Below are positions 17,836 to 25,683 of a stretch of DNA of 39,653 nt, piece after piece. A program made the position numbers and the translations under genes. The notes under the pieces were generated by a model. It ran no database searches, was not told where the DNA came from, and saw only the letters and a list, made by a program, of their open reading frames with translations. The DNA lies in the NCBI GenBank assembly GCA_017483185.1, contig JAFULM010000008.1, forward strand, positions 1 to 39,653, in the 5' to 3' direction. Each line of letters starts with the position of its first letter. Position 1 is the first letter of the stretch. The DNA comes from Prevotella sp. Lineage in GTDB: Bacteria > Bacteroidota > Bacteroidia > Bacteroidales > Bacteroidaceae.

Positions 17836-17885
17836 CAAACTAAAGTAGGAACAATAATAATATATAAAAGGAATAAAAATAGAGT

Positions 17886-19007
17886 ATGGGAAAAGTAATC
17901 CTCACCGGTGACCGCCCCACCGGAAAACTGCATTTGGGCCATTATGTCGGTTCGCTGCGCCGCCGCGTACAGCTGCAGGATGCGGGCGACTATGACCGCA
18001 TGTTCGTCTTCATGGCCGACGTGCAGGCTCTGACCGACAACGCCGACAATCCCGAGAAAATACGCCAGAATCTCATCGAGGTAGCGCTCGACTATCTCTC
18101 GGCCGGTCTCGACCCGACGAAATGCACGCTGTTCGTACAAAGCCAGATACCGGAACTGGCCGAGCTGACCACATATCTGATGAACCTCATCACCGTTTCG
18201 CGCGTACAGCGCAACCCGACGGTGAAGACGGAGATAAAGATGCGCAACTTCGAGGCCAACATCCCGCTCGGCTTCTTCTGCTATCCCGTCAGCCAGGCAG
18301 CCGACATCACGCTGTTCAAGGCAACGACCGTGCCCGCCGGAGAAGACCAGGAGCCGATGCTCGAAGTGACCCGCGAGCTGGTCCGGAGGTTCAACCAGAC
18401 CTACGGTGAGGTGCTCGTCGAGCCGAACATCATGCTGCCCGAGAACCTGACGGCACGCCGTCTGCCCGGAACCGATGGCAAGGAGAAGATGAGCAAGAGC
18501 CTCGGCAACTGCATCTACCTGAGCGATTCGGCCGACGAAGTATGGCAGAAGGTGCGTTCGATGTTCACCGATCCCGACCACCTGCGCGTCGACGACCCCG
18601 GCAAAGTCGAGGGCAACGCCGTCTTCACCTATCTCGACGCCTTCTCGACTGACGATGATTTCGCCGCCTACTGGCCGGAATACCACAATCTGGAGGAGCT
18701 GAAGGACCACTACCGTCGCGGCGGGCTGGGTGATATGAAGTGCAAGAAGTTCCTCAACACCATCCTCAACAACATGCTGGAGCCTATCCGCCAGCGCCGT
18801 CACGAGTTTGAGCAGGACATCCCCGAGATATACAATATCCTGCGCCGTGGCACGGAACAGGCCCGCGAGACAGCCGCCCGGACGATGGACGAGGTGCGCC
18901 ACGCCATGAAGATCGACTATTTTGACGATGTCGAGCTGATACGGAGTCAGGCGGAGAAGTACGGCCCCACCCCGGCCCTCCCCAAGGGGAGGGTGCCTAC
19001 GAGATGA
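17886..19007 (+). CDS. trpS: Tryptophanyl-tRNA synthetase
   Basis: TrpRS is a class I synthetase that charges tRNA-Trp. The HIGH-type motif is PTGKLHLGH at residues 11-19 and the KMSKS loop is at residues 201-205, followed by [10 protein letters not shown]. The body ([18 protein letters not shown], in parts, and [18 protein letters not shown]) is typical. The final residues, about 360-373 ([14 protein letters not shown]), are not family sequence. They are encoded by a D repeat (18963-19003) that runs into the frame and supplies the stop region. The natural C-terminus was probably near QAEKY. The enzyme should still work, because the tail is at the surface end of the anticodon-binding domain. 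Confidence 0.97.
   Translation: MGKVILTGDRPTGKLHLGHYVGSLRRRVQLQDAGDYDRMFVFMADVQALTDNADNPEKIRQNLIEVALDYLSAGLDPTKCTLFVQSQIPELAELTTYLMNLITVSRVQRNPTVKTEIKMRNFEANIPLGFFCYPVSQAADITLFKATTVPAGEDQEPMLEVTRELVRRFNQTYGEVLVEPNIMLPENLTARRLPGTDGKEKMSKSLGNCIYLSDSADEVWQKVRSMFTDPDHLRVDDPGKVEGNAVFTYLDAFSTDDDFAAYWPEYHNLEELKDHYRRGGLGDMKCKKFLNTILNNMLEPIRQRRHEFEQDIPEIYNILRRGTEQARETAARTMDEVRHAMKIDYFDDVELIRSQAEKYGPTPALPKGRVPTR
18963..19003 (-). repeat. Element D, copy D5, overlapping the trpS 3' end
   Basis: GGCCCCACCCCGGCCCTCCCC and its palindromic partner GGGGAGGG, then TGCCTACGAG, form a complete element D on the minus strand. It is the near-perfect inverted partner (about 41 bp) of copy D6 at 19218-19264, 215 bp away. 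It encodes the last 13-14 residues of TrpS. Confidence 0.9.
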
Positions 19008-19121
19008 AAAGGGCAAGGTGTAATATATGTTAGGAATATATTATAGTGTTATGAGTACGACGCCATATAATAGGTGCTATATTATAATATTATAGGTACG
19101 ACATTATATTATATATACGAC
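19008..19121. repeat. AT-rich degenerate repeats after trpS
   Basis: The stretch holds GGTGTAATATATG and ATATATTATA blocks, then two GTACGAC-plus-TATATTATA units. A similar GGTGTAACATATAAC plus ATATATTATA arrangement follows element D7 near 24068-24100. No coding potential is seen. Confidence 0.55.
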
Positions 19122-19168
19122 AAAGCCCCGCGCAAATCCATACGATGGAATTGTGCGGGACTTTTCTT
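19122..19168 (+). terminator. Intrinsic terminator after trpS
   Basis: AAAGCCCCGCGCAA pairs with TTGTGCGGGACTTT (one mismatch, one G-T pair) across a 15-nt loop, followed by TTCTTTG. The A run on the 5' side means it could also terminate transcripts on the minus strand from the M48 gene. Confidence 0.75.
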
Positions 19169-19217
19169 TGTTCATACCTTTGTTCATACCCCATGTCCCA
19201 TGACTTGTGATTCAGTC

Positions 19218-19264
19218 ACCTCGTAGGCACCCTCCCCTTGGGGAGGGCCGGGGTGGGGCCGGGG
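19218..19264 (+). repeat. Element D, copy D6, at the 3' end of the M48 gene
   Basis: CGTAGGCACCCTCCCC is paired with GGGGAGGG, then the tail CCGGGGTGGGGCCGGGG. The tail ends 13 bp before the M48 peptidase stop codon and faces that gene. D6 and D5 form an inverted pair around the trpS terminator. Confidence 0.88.
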
Positions 19265-19277
19265 CCTCGGTTTTTGT

Positions 19278-20084
19278 TTACTTATTCTCCGGACGTTCTA
19301 TGCCGTCAGCCGTAGCGCGATCAGACATCTTCTTGATGCGCTTGGCCGTGTCGGGATGGGACGAAAGCAAGCGGTCCATCGTGCTGCCCTTGGCTGCGCC
19401 CTGCTCCAACTTCTGGAGTTTTTCAAACGAGAGAGCGATGGCCCAAGGATTCTTTCCCTTCTTCTTGAGGAAGTCATAGCCGTAGTCGTCGGCCTGGCTC
19501 TCCTCTTTCTGAGAGAATTGGGAGTTGAGCACAGCCTCGCCCAGCTGTCCCAGTTGTGATTCTGTCAGGGCGGCAGCCTTGCCTCCGGTTGAAGCCACGC
19601 CATCCTTCAGAGCCGATGTGAGAAGAGCGGTGCGGTAGGCTTTCTTAGAGTGTTTCAGTGCCACGTGACCCAGTTCATGGCCGATGACACCCAGCAGTTC
19701 GTCGTCAGTCATGATGTCCATCAGTGATGAGAAGACGCGCACGCTGCCGTCGGGGCAAGCAAAGGCGTTGACGTCGGTGACGTAGTAGACCTTGAAATTG
19801 AGTGGAATACCCTCAACCTCATCCAGTCCCTGCACCAGTTTGTCGAGACGCTCGACATACTTCTGTGTCTGCGGGTCGTCGGCCTTGCAGACGCGGTTGT
19901 TCTTGTCCATCCAGTCGATGGACTCCTTGACGTACTGAGCCATCTGTGCGTCGGTGAGTGTCATTGCTTTGCCGGCTTTGAGCGCGCCGCTTGCGGCCTT
20001 ACTGAGATTAAACTGTGCCATGACCGTTGTGGTGCATGTCATCATGAGCAGCAGTGCTGCTGCGTTTTTGAAAAACTTCTTCAT
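19278..20084 (-). CDS. M48-family zinc metalloprotease
   Basis: The 268-residue protein has an N-terminal signal peptide (MKKFFKNAAALLLMMTCTTTV to MAQ) without a lipobox at the cleavage site. The M48 catalytic site is present: HELGH at residues 136-140, with a downstream EESQADDYGYDFL segment (E194/E195) giving the third zinc ligand, and SSHPDTAKRIKKM near the end. The layout resembles periplasmic BepA/LoiP-type proteases that act on misassembled envelope proteins, but it lacks an extra TPR part. It is a single gene, convergent with trpS. Element D6 sits 13 bp past its stop codon. Confidence 0.92.
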   Translation of the reverse strand: MKKFFKNAAALLLMMTCTTTVMAQFNLSKAASGALKAGKAMTLTDAQMAQYVKESIDWMDKNNRVCKADDPQTQKYVERLDKLVQGLDEVEGIPLNFKVYYVTDVNAFACPDGSVRVFSSLMDIMTDDELLGVIGHELGHVALKHSKKAYRTALLTSALKDGVASTGGKAAALTESQLGQLGEAVLNSQFSQKEESQADDYGYDFLKKKGKNPWAIALSFEKLQKLEQGAAKGSTMDRLLSSHPDTAKRIKKMSDRATADGIERPENK

Positions 20085-20445
20085 AGCGAGAAATCTAAGT
20101 TTTTTTTAAAATTAGTTATAAGTGTATGTGATTTTTGTTACTCTTTATTAATAAACTATCGTGCCGTCGATTTATTGCCTTTCATCCCCAAAGGTTTTTT
20201 CGAATTTCGAATTGCGGCGGCGTTTTAATATGGATAAACGTCACGCATCTGATGCACATCAAACTCGAATGTGTTGCAGAGCCACACTGTAGGGACAAAT
20301 TCTTGTATCTGTCCGCCTATAACGGGATATTTTGCGGACAGATACAAGAATTTGTCCCTACAGTGTGGTTCTGCAATACATTCGTTGGGGTGGATTTTAT
20401 GGTTGGGGTGGGTCTTAGGTTGTTGGAGTGTTTTTTTAAAATGTC
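20085..20445. other. Intergenic region between M48 and WYL genes
   Basis: No gene is seen. Both neighbours are on the minus strand, so this holds the leader of the M48 gene and the downstream end of the WYL gene. Its main content is the large hairpin of family B (20271-20379). The 100 bp nearest the M48 start are AT-rich, with only weak promoter-like boxes. Confidence 0.7.
20271..20379. repeat. Family B long hairpin element, copy B1
   Basis: Arms of 46 bp (20271-20316 and 20334-20379) are inverted copies with two mismatches and a 17-nt loop. The inner arm reads GTAGGGACAAATTCTTG then TATCTGTCCGC, and the outer part holds GTGTTGCAGAGCC. A second copy is at 26399-26467. Confidence 0.92.
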
Positions 20446-21345
20446 TTACACCCTCATACCTTTTATCTTCTCCCTCAGATAACGGCGGAACTCCTCGCCG
20501 CCCAACACCTCCACGTTCTCAAGCAGACCGAGGACAAAGCGCCCCACACCCAGATAGCTGCACACCTCTATGCGCAGGAGCCAGTGCTGACCGTCGGTCT
20601 CGGGCGTTATGTAAGGCTCCGTCTGGGGATATTCCTCCTTGAGCAGGTTGTAAGCCAGCCGCCCCAACCGCAGTTCGACGGGCATTGTCGTCTCGCCGCT
20701 GAATGTGAAGACATCAGTGAACAGACGTCGGTGAGCGTTCTCATGCTCCCAGTCGTCGGCCAGCGGCATGACCGAGCCGATTCGGGAGATCTTGAACGTC
20801 TTGTTCTGAGCCGTGCGTATCTCGTAGCAGCGTATCTCGTTGTTGCCGTCGAGAAACATGAACGGTTCCACCACACGGTTGGTCACCGTGTCACTGTGGG
20901 GCGAGGAGTAGTCGCGCAGTATGACCGCCTTGCGCATTTTGATGGCCTCATAGAGAGCCGTCACGTTGTTGGCGGCCTGCTCGCGCAGGTTGACATCGTT
21001 GAGGATGTCGAGGTCGTAGAGCGTGTCGAGCTTGCGTTTGAGGTGGCGCACGTGGATGCTGCTGTCGTCCATTCGGTCGAGAAGACGGCGCATGGTGATG
21101 GCTTCATCCTCGGTGAAATGGGCCTTTTTTATCAGTTTTTGGAAAAAAGGCGAGCTTTTGTCGAGACTGTAGCACGTCCCGTGTTTCTCGACGACGAAGC
21201 CGTAGTCGCGGAAAAAATCCAGATAGTAGTAGAGACTGCGGCGCGAGATGCCGAGCCGTTCGCAGAGTTGTGCGACGGTGTATCCCCGGTTTTCGGTCAT
21301 GAGCAGTATGAGAGACAACTCACGTTCAAGGTTGTTGTGGCGCAT
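20446..21345 (-). CDS. WYL-domain transcriptional regulator
   Basis: The 299-residue protein has an N-terminal winged helix-turn-helix (YTVAQLCERLGISRRSLYYYLDFF, in two parts) of the DeoR/HTH_11 style. A central WYL domain senses ligands (AVILRDYSSPHSDT, then EPFMFLDGNNEIRCYEI), and a WCX-like C-terminal region follows (RIEVCSYLGVGRFVLGLLENVEVL). WYL regulators often respond to nucleotides or single-stranded DNA and are common in DNA-damage and defence loci, but the neighbours here give no such context. The gene stands alone between two repeat-bearing spacers. Confidence 0.9.
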   Translation of the reverse strand: MRHNNLERELSLILLMTENRGYTVAQLCERLGISRRSLYYYLDFFRDYGFVVEKHGTCYSLDKSSPFFQKLIKKAHFTEDEAITMRRLLDRMDDSSIHVRHLKRKLDTLYDLDILNDVNLREQAANNVTALYEAIKMRKAVILRDYSSPHSDTVTNRVVEPFMFLDGNNEIRCYEIRTAQNKTFKISRIGSVMPLADDWEHENAHRRLFTDVFTFSGETTMPVELRLGRLAYNLLKEEYPQTEPYITPETDGQHWLLRIEVCSYLGVGRFVLGLLENVEVLGGEEFRRYLREKIKGMRV

Positions 21346-21421
21346 GGGCGGTGTTGTTGGTATGTATGCCGGTCGGTCAATGGCGACAGTTTTTGTTTGC
21401 AGTCGTCATTCGGACCGGTTG

Positions 21422-21429
21422 CAAATGTA
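21422..21429 (-). promoter_or_regulatory. Candidate -7 promoter element for the WYL regulator
   Basis: On the minus strand TACATTTG matches TAnnTTTG, 77 bp before the start codon. No well-placed -33 TTTG is visible. Confidence 0.5.
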
Positions 21430-21608
21430 TGACAAAAACGTGAGATTCCGCATCGGAAGAATAAAGAAAAATATCACTCAAATGCGAACAGACCTCTTTT
21501 GTGTCATGATAATATCAAAAATTTAACATTTGGTTTTTCTGTGGTTTTAGTGAAAATAAGCAAATATCTTGACATTTCGGTCTCGTTTTTGTGCGCCGTC
21601 CGACCCGC

Positions 21609-21723
21609 TTCCGAGCAACGGGGCCCCGCGGGGTTGCAACGGGCACGCCGTCACACTCCAACGAGCACGCCGCTGTCATGCAACGGCGGCCCCGTTGCAA
21701 TGCCGCGGGGCCCTTACGGCAAA
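21609..21723 (+). repeat. Dispersed GCAACGG palindrome cluster, copy A3
   Basis: This copy has the same orientation and block order as 174-292: CCGAGCAACGGGGCC, then ACGAGCACGCCG, TGCAACGGCGGCCCCG and GGGCCCTTACGGCAA. AT-rich DNA on both sides resembles the flanks of the other two copies. Confidence 0.85.
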
Positions 21724-21924
21724 CCGTCAAAATTGCTGTTGTGGAGCTGTCGTGTGTAAGTCGTTTAGTGACAGCGACTTACGAAAATCGCTCAAAAATC
21801 ACAAATTTCGGTCCGAAAGGCCGGTTTTTCGGAATTACGCGAATTTTGCAAGCGTTTTGTCAGAATAATTCCGAGTTTTTAACACTTTACGAAAGGGAAT
21901 ATCATTCGACATGGCTCATCCGGC

Positions 21925-22086
21925 ATTTGGAGATATGGCTCCAATTCTCAACGCAAAGGCGCAAAGCCACAAAGATGGCGCAATCCGCACATACGGAAGA
22001 CCACAAAGGAATGACTGACGTCATGCGCTGCGACTTCTTTGTGGCTTTGCGCCTTTGCGTTGAGAATTAGAGCCATCCCTCCAAAT
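21925..22086. repeat. Family E inverted repeat, copy E1
   Basis: Arms of 50 bp at 21925-21974 and 22037-22086 are inverted copies with three mismatches, and similarity continues weakly outward. The arms contain ACGCAAAGGCGCAAAGCC. The 62-nt middle is unrelated to the arms. The right arm ends 32 bp before the -33 box of the acyl-CoA synthetase promoter. A shorter relative is at 26255-26334. Confidence 0.92.
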
Positions 22087-22117
22087 CTCGGATAGACCAA
22101 AAATTGTCAGGAATTGT

Positions 22118-22148
22118 TTTGTGGTCTCCGATATTTGCAATACCTTTG
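22118..22148 (+). promoter_or_regulatory. Bacteroidota promoter for the acyl-CoA synthetase gene
   Basis: TTTG (22118-22121) and TACCTTTG (22141-22148) are separated by 19 bp. This places the transcript start just before the ATG at 22178 and excludes the in-frame GTG at 22121 as the real start. Confidence 0.82.
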
Positions 22149-22177
22149 CATTAAACATTATAAAACAAGTGATCAGT

Positions 22178-23986
22178 ATGCAGACAGTCAGCCATCTCTC
22201 GGTGTTGATACATGAGCAGGCCAAAAAGTACGGCGACCGCGAAGTCATGATATACAAGAACTTCGGTGGTGAGGAGTGGAAATCTTATTCGTGGAACGAC
22301 TTCTCCCAGACGGTGAAGGTGGTATCCAACGCGCTGCTCAATCTCGGCGTGCGGCCGCAGGAGAATGTGGGCGTCTTTGCGCAGAACTGCGTCCAATATC
22401 TCTTCTCTGATTTCGGTGCATGGGGCATACGGGCCGTGACCATCCCCTTTTATGCCACCAGCAGCGAGCAGCAGATACAATATATGATCAACGACGCGCA
22501 GGTGCGCATACTCTTTGTCGGAGAACAGGAGCAGTATGACAAGGCCCACCGCGTCTGCGCCCTGTGCAGCACGCTGGAGCGCATCATCATCTTCGACCGC
22601 TCCGTGCGCATCAGCAACCATGATCCCCACGCTCTCTATTTCGACGACTTCCTCAAGCTGGGTGAAGGTCTGCCGAGACAGTCGGAGGTGGAGACTCTCT
22701 ACGGGGAAGCCAACGAGGAGGACCTCGCCAACATATTGTACACCAGCGGAACGACGGGCGACAGCAAGGGTGTCATGCTCAGTCACGGCCAATACATCGC
22801 CGCCCTCGAAGCCAACGGCCGTTGCGTTCCGCTGACAGAGCGCGACCGCGTGCTCAACTTCCTGCCCTACGCACACATCTTTGAGAAGGGATGGACGTTG
22901 CTCAGCCTTACCGAAGGAGCCACGCTGATTGTCAACACCTATCCGCAGGAGGTTCAGAAGTCCATGCGCGAGACCCATCCCACGAGTATGTCGGCCGTGC
23001 CGCGATTCTGGGAGAAGGTCTACAACGGTGTGATGGAAAAGATCGAATCCTCCGGAAGCATGAAGCGCAAGATATTCCGCAACGCCCTGGCCGTCGGCCG
23101 ACGCCACAACATCGAGTATCTCAGCCGCGGCCGTCGTCCGCCGATGGCCCTCCATCTGGAATACGAAATGATCAACAGCACGCTCTTCAGCCTCGTCCGC
23201 AAGGAGCTGGGACTGACCAATCCGAACATATTCCCCACGGCCGGCGCGGCCATCTCGTCCCACGTGGAGGAGTTTGTTCACAGCATCGGCCTCAACATGC
23301 TGGCCGGCTACGGACTGACGGAGAGCCTCGCCACAGTGAGCTGCAACCATCTCGGCAAACCCTATACGCTCGGTTCAGTGGGCTATCCCATCGACAGCAT
23401 CAGCGTCCGCATCAGCGAAGAGGGCGAGGTGCTGCTCAAAGGCCCGACCATCACGCGCGGATACTACAACCGTGAGGAGCAGACAAAGGCCTCGTTCACC
23501 GAAGACGGCTACTTCCGCACGGGTGACGCCGGCTATATGAAGGACGGCGAACTCTATCTGACCGACCGCATCAAGGACCTCTTCAAGACGTCCAACGGCA
23601 AGTATATCGCCCCGCAGATGATTGAGTCGAAGCTGCTCGTGGACAAATATATCGACCAGATAGCCATCATCGCCGACCAGCGCAACTTTGTCTCTGCGCT
23701 CATCATCCCCGAATACCGCCTCCTGGAGGAGTACGCACGCGAACACTCCATCTCATTCAGCAGCCGCGAGGACCTTTGCGCCAACGAGCGTATATATAAG
23801 ATGATGATGGAACGCATCGCCACTCTCCAGCAGCAGCTGGCCCACTATGAGCAGATCAAGCGCTTCACGCTCCTGCCGCATCACTTCAGCATGGAGCGCG
23901 GCGAGCTGACCAACACGCTGAAAATCAAACGCCGCGTGCTCAACGAGAACTACAAGGCCGAGATCGACAGGATGTATGAGGCGTAG
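22178..23986 (+). CDS. Long-chain-fatty-acid--CoA ligase (AMP-forming)
   Basis: The 602-residue enzyme belongs to the ANL adenylate-forming superfamily and would activate fatty acids via an acyl-AMP to acyl-CoA. The A3 motif YTSGTTGDSKG starts at residue 188. The A5 motif YGLTES, the A7-like YFRTGDAGYM and the A8-like TDRIKDLFKTSNGKYI are all present in order. The sequence resembles FadD/FAA-type ligases with the short C-terminal domain. The start at 22178 follows the promoter. The stop codon lies at the edge of element D7, whose tail faces this gene. Confidence 0.93.
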   Translation: MQTVSHLSVLIHEQAKKYGDREVMIYKNFGGEEWKSYSWNDFSQTVKVVSNALLNLGVRPQENVGVFAQNCVQYLFSDFGAWGIRAVTIPFYATSSEQQIQYMINDAQVRILFVGEQEQYDKAHRVCALCSTLERIIIFDRSVRISNHDPHALYFDDFLKLGEGLPRQSEVETLYGEANEEDLANILYTSGTTGDSKGVMLSHGQYIAALEANGRCVPLTERDRVLNFLPYAHIFEKGWTLLSLTEGATLIVNTYPQEVQKSMRETHPTSMSAVPRFWEKVYNGVMEKIESSGSMKRKIFRNALAVGRRHNIEYLSRGRRPPMALHLEYEMINSTLFSLVRKELGLTNPNIFPTAGAAISSHVEEFVHSIGLNMLAGYGLTESLATVSCNHLGKPYTLGSVGYPIDSISVRISEEGEVLLKGPTITRGYYNREEQTKASFTEDGYFRTGDAGYMKDGELYLTDRIKDLFKTSNGKYIAPQMIESKLLVDKYIDQIAIIADQRNFVSALIIPEYRLLEEYAREHSISFSSREDLCANERIYKMMMERIATLQQQLAHYEQIKRFTLLPHHFSMERGELTNTLKIKRRVLNENYKAEIDRMYEA

Positions 23987-24021
23987 CCTCACCCGGCCTC
24001 CCCAAAGGGGAGGAGAGTGAA
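23985..24021 (-). repeat. Element D, copy D7, abutting the acyl-CoA synthetase stop codon
   Basis: AGCCTCACCCGGCCTCCCC plus AAAGGGGAGGAG is element D on the minus strand. Its tail (GGGTGAGGCT on that strand) reaches into the TAG stop codon of the upstream gene. Confidence 0.82.
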
Positions 24022-24134
24022 GGCGGCATTTTCCTTCATGGCATCACTATATAATAATAAAAGTAGGGTGTAACATATAACATAAATATATTATATAAAA
24101 GTATAATCAATTATCATCCCATATATCCCGCATG

Positions 24135-24166
24135 GCGTCCCCCTTTGGGGGACTATAGGGGGCTTT
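24135..24166 (+). repeat. Element D variant, copy D8, just upstream of prfB
   Basis: GTCCCCCTTTGGGGGAC is the palindromic core and ACTATAGGGGGCTTTCC the tail. It ends about 10 bp before the prfB start codon, with the tail facing the gene. AGGGGG could act as a distant ribosome-binding sequence. Confidence 0.75.
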
Positions 24167-24175
24167 CCTATAATT

Positions 24176-25297
24176 ATGATAACAGCAGACCAACTGAAAG
24201 ACGTCATGGAGCGCGCCGAGTCGTTGCGCCGCTATCTTGACATAGACCGTAAAAAGATTGAATTTGAGGAGGAGGACCTCCGCACTCAGGCACCCGACTT
24301 CTGGGACGATCCGAAGCGGGCGGAAGAGCAGATGAAGAAGGTGAAAGGCATCAAAAGGTGGATTGACGGATACAATGAGGTGCGCCTTGCCGCCGACGAG
24401 CTTCAGCTGGCCTTCGACTTCTATAAGGACGAGATGGTCACGGAAGAAGAAGTCGACGAGGACTATCGCCGTGCCATCGAGGCCATCGAGAGCCTTGAAA
24501 TGAAGAACATGCTGCGTCAGAAGGAAGACCCGATGGACGTGGTGATGAAGATAAACAGCGGTGCCGGCGGCACGGAGAGCCAGGACTGGGCGCAGATGCT
24601 CATGCGTATGTATCAGCGCTGGGCCGAGGCCAACGGCCACAAGGTCACCATCAGCAACCTTCAGGACGGTGATGAGGCCGGCATAAAGAGCGTGACGATG
24701 CAGATCGAGGGCGGCGAATATGCCTACGGCTACCTCAAGAGCGAGAACGGAGTCCACCGTCTGGTGCGCGTCTCGCCGTTCAACGCGCAGGGCAAGCGCA
24801 TGACGAGCTTCGCCAGCGTGTTCGTCTCGCCGCTCGTCGACGACACCATCGAGGTCTACGTAGACCCCGCCAAGGTCAGCTGGGACCTTTTCCGAAGCGG
24901 TGGTGCCGGCGGTCAGAACGTCAACAAGGTGGAGACCGGTGTGCGTCTGCGCTATCAGTATGTGGACCCCGACACGGGCGAGGAAGAGGAAATCCTCATC
25001 GAGAACACCGAGAGCCGCAAGCAGCTGGAGAACCGCAACAACGCCATGCGCCTCCTGAAGTCGCAGCTTTATGACCGCGCGATGAAGAAGCGCCTCGAAG
25101 CGCAGGCCAAGATTGAGGCCGGAAAGAAGAAGATAGAGTGGGGAAGCCAAATCCGCAGCTACGTCTTCGACGACCGCCGCGTCAAGGACCACCGCACCAA
25201 CTATCAGACGACAGACGTCGACGGCGTCATGGACGGCAAGATTGACGGTTTCATCAAGGCTTATCTGATGGAATTCCCGGTCAATGACGAAGAGTAG
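24176..25297 (+). CDS. prfB: Peptide chain release factor 2 (no programmed frameshift)
   Basis: RF2 recognises UGA and UAA stop codons and triggers peptide release. The 373-residue protein has the SPF anticodon-like tripeptide at residues 200-202 (VSPFNAQG), which identifies RF2, and the catalytic GGQ at residues 245-247. Many bacteria, including relatives in this phylum, have an internal UGA with a CTTTGAC slippery site around codon 21-26 for autoregulation. Here the same place reads TAT CTT GAC in frame (Y20 L21 D22), so the gene is continuous. Upstream is element D8. No promoter box is seen. Confidence 0.96.
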   Translation: MITADQLKDVMERAESLRRYLDIDRKKIEFEEEDLRTQAPDFWDDPKRAEEQMKKVKGIKRWIDGYNEVRLAADELQLAFDFYKDEMVTEEEVDEDYRRAIEAIESLEMKNMLRQKEDPMDVVMKINSGAGGTESQDWAQMLMRMYQRWAEANGHKVTISNLQDGDEAGIKSVTMQIEGGEYAYGYLKSENGVHRLVRVSPFNAQGKRMTSFASVFVSPLVDDTIEVYVDPAKVSWDLFRSGGAGGQNVNKVETGVRLRYQYVDPDTGEEEEILIENTESRKQLENRNNAMRLLKSQLYDRAMKKRLEAQAKIEAGKKKIEWGSQIRSYVFDDRRVKDHRTNYQTTDVDGVMDGKIDGFIKAYLMEFPVNDEE

Positions 25298-25530
25298 CAG
25301 CACTCACCCCAACTCTCCCCTTGACATGTCTGCAAGACAAAGATATCGGGAGCTGAGGGACCTCGATTGAGTCTTGGTGAAGAAAGGAGAAGAAATGGAA
25401 ATATTGATGGAATGGGCAAAAATCAACGTTTTCGTTAAGCCAAAAGAATAGAGCCAAACTCGTTTGAGCTCTGTCATGGCGAGAAAACGCAAACATGAAA
25501 TGAACGAATAATAATCAACATAATTGACCT
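25298..25530. other. Unexplained spacer between prfB and the 49-residue gene
   Basis: This 233-bp stretch begins with CACTCACCCCAACTCTCCCC, which resembles the end of a D element. It then holds about 180 bp with no recognisable family on either strand, a possible 18-codon frame from 25395, and a hairpin GAGCCAAA/TTTGAGCTC at about 25453-25473. It may be another dispersed repeat or an unstudied leader. I cannot assign it. Confidence 0.5.
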
Positions 25531-25680
25531 ATGAAAAAGAATAACAAGAAAAATCCGCGCCGCGCAGCATACGAGGCACGTCAGGAGAAAGAAGGACAAT
25601 CAATCGTCAAATGGATATTCGCCACACTTGTGGTATTGGGCTTGTGCTTCGTCGCTTACTACGCATACATTATGTCATAA
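25531..25680 (+). CDS. 49-residue single-pass membrane protein
   Basis: An open frame from ATG 25531 to TAA 25680 encodes a Lys/Arg/Asn-rich N-terminus (MKKNNKKNPRRAAYEARQEK), then one hydrophobic segment (about residues 28-47, WIFATLVVLGLCFVAYYAYI). The positive end should stay in the cytoplasm. It lies 3 bp upstream of the CYTH-domain gene, so the two should be translationally coupled, and its codon use resembles neighbouring genes. No known family is recognised. Confidence 0.78.
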   Translation: MKKNNKKNPRRAAYEARQEKEGQSIVKWIFATLVVLGLCFVAYYAYIMS

Positions 25681-25683
25681 GGG

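Larger units (their letters stand above)
21346..22177. other. Repeat island between the WYL and acyl-CoA synthetase genes
   Basis: No gene is supported. Open frames here translate the GCAACGG cluster or family E arms and match no family. The region includes the divergent promoter boxes (21422 on minus, 22118-22148 on plus), the third GCAACGG cluster (21609-21723), a short hairpin with GTAAGTCG and CGACTTAC arms (21755-21784), and a 162-bp family E inverted repeat (21925-22086). Confidence 0.75.

Noticed and set aside
17763..19016. 417-residue antisense frame over trpS
   Set aside because: It lies fully opposite a certain trpS gene and results from its GC-biased third positions; it contains no recognisable domain.
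20446..21345. WYL regulator as part of a defence island
   Set aside because: WYL proteins often accompany CRISPR or BREX loci, but the neighbours are housekeeping genes and repeats with no defence genes.
24176..24245. Frameshift or broken gene in prfB
   Set aside because: The frame is continuous, and SPF and GGQ motifs are in the same frame as the N-terminus, so no frameshift is needed.
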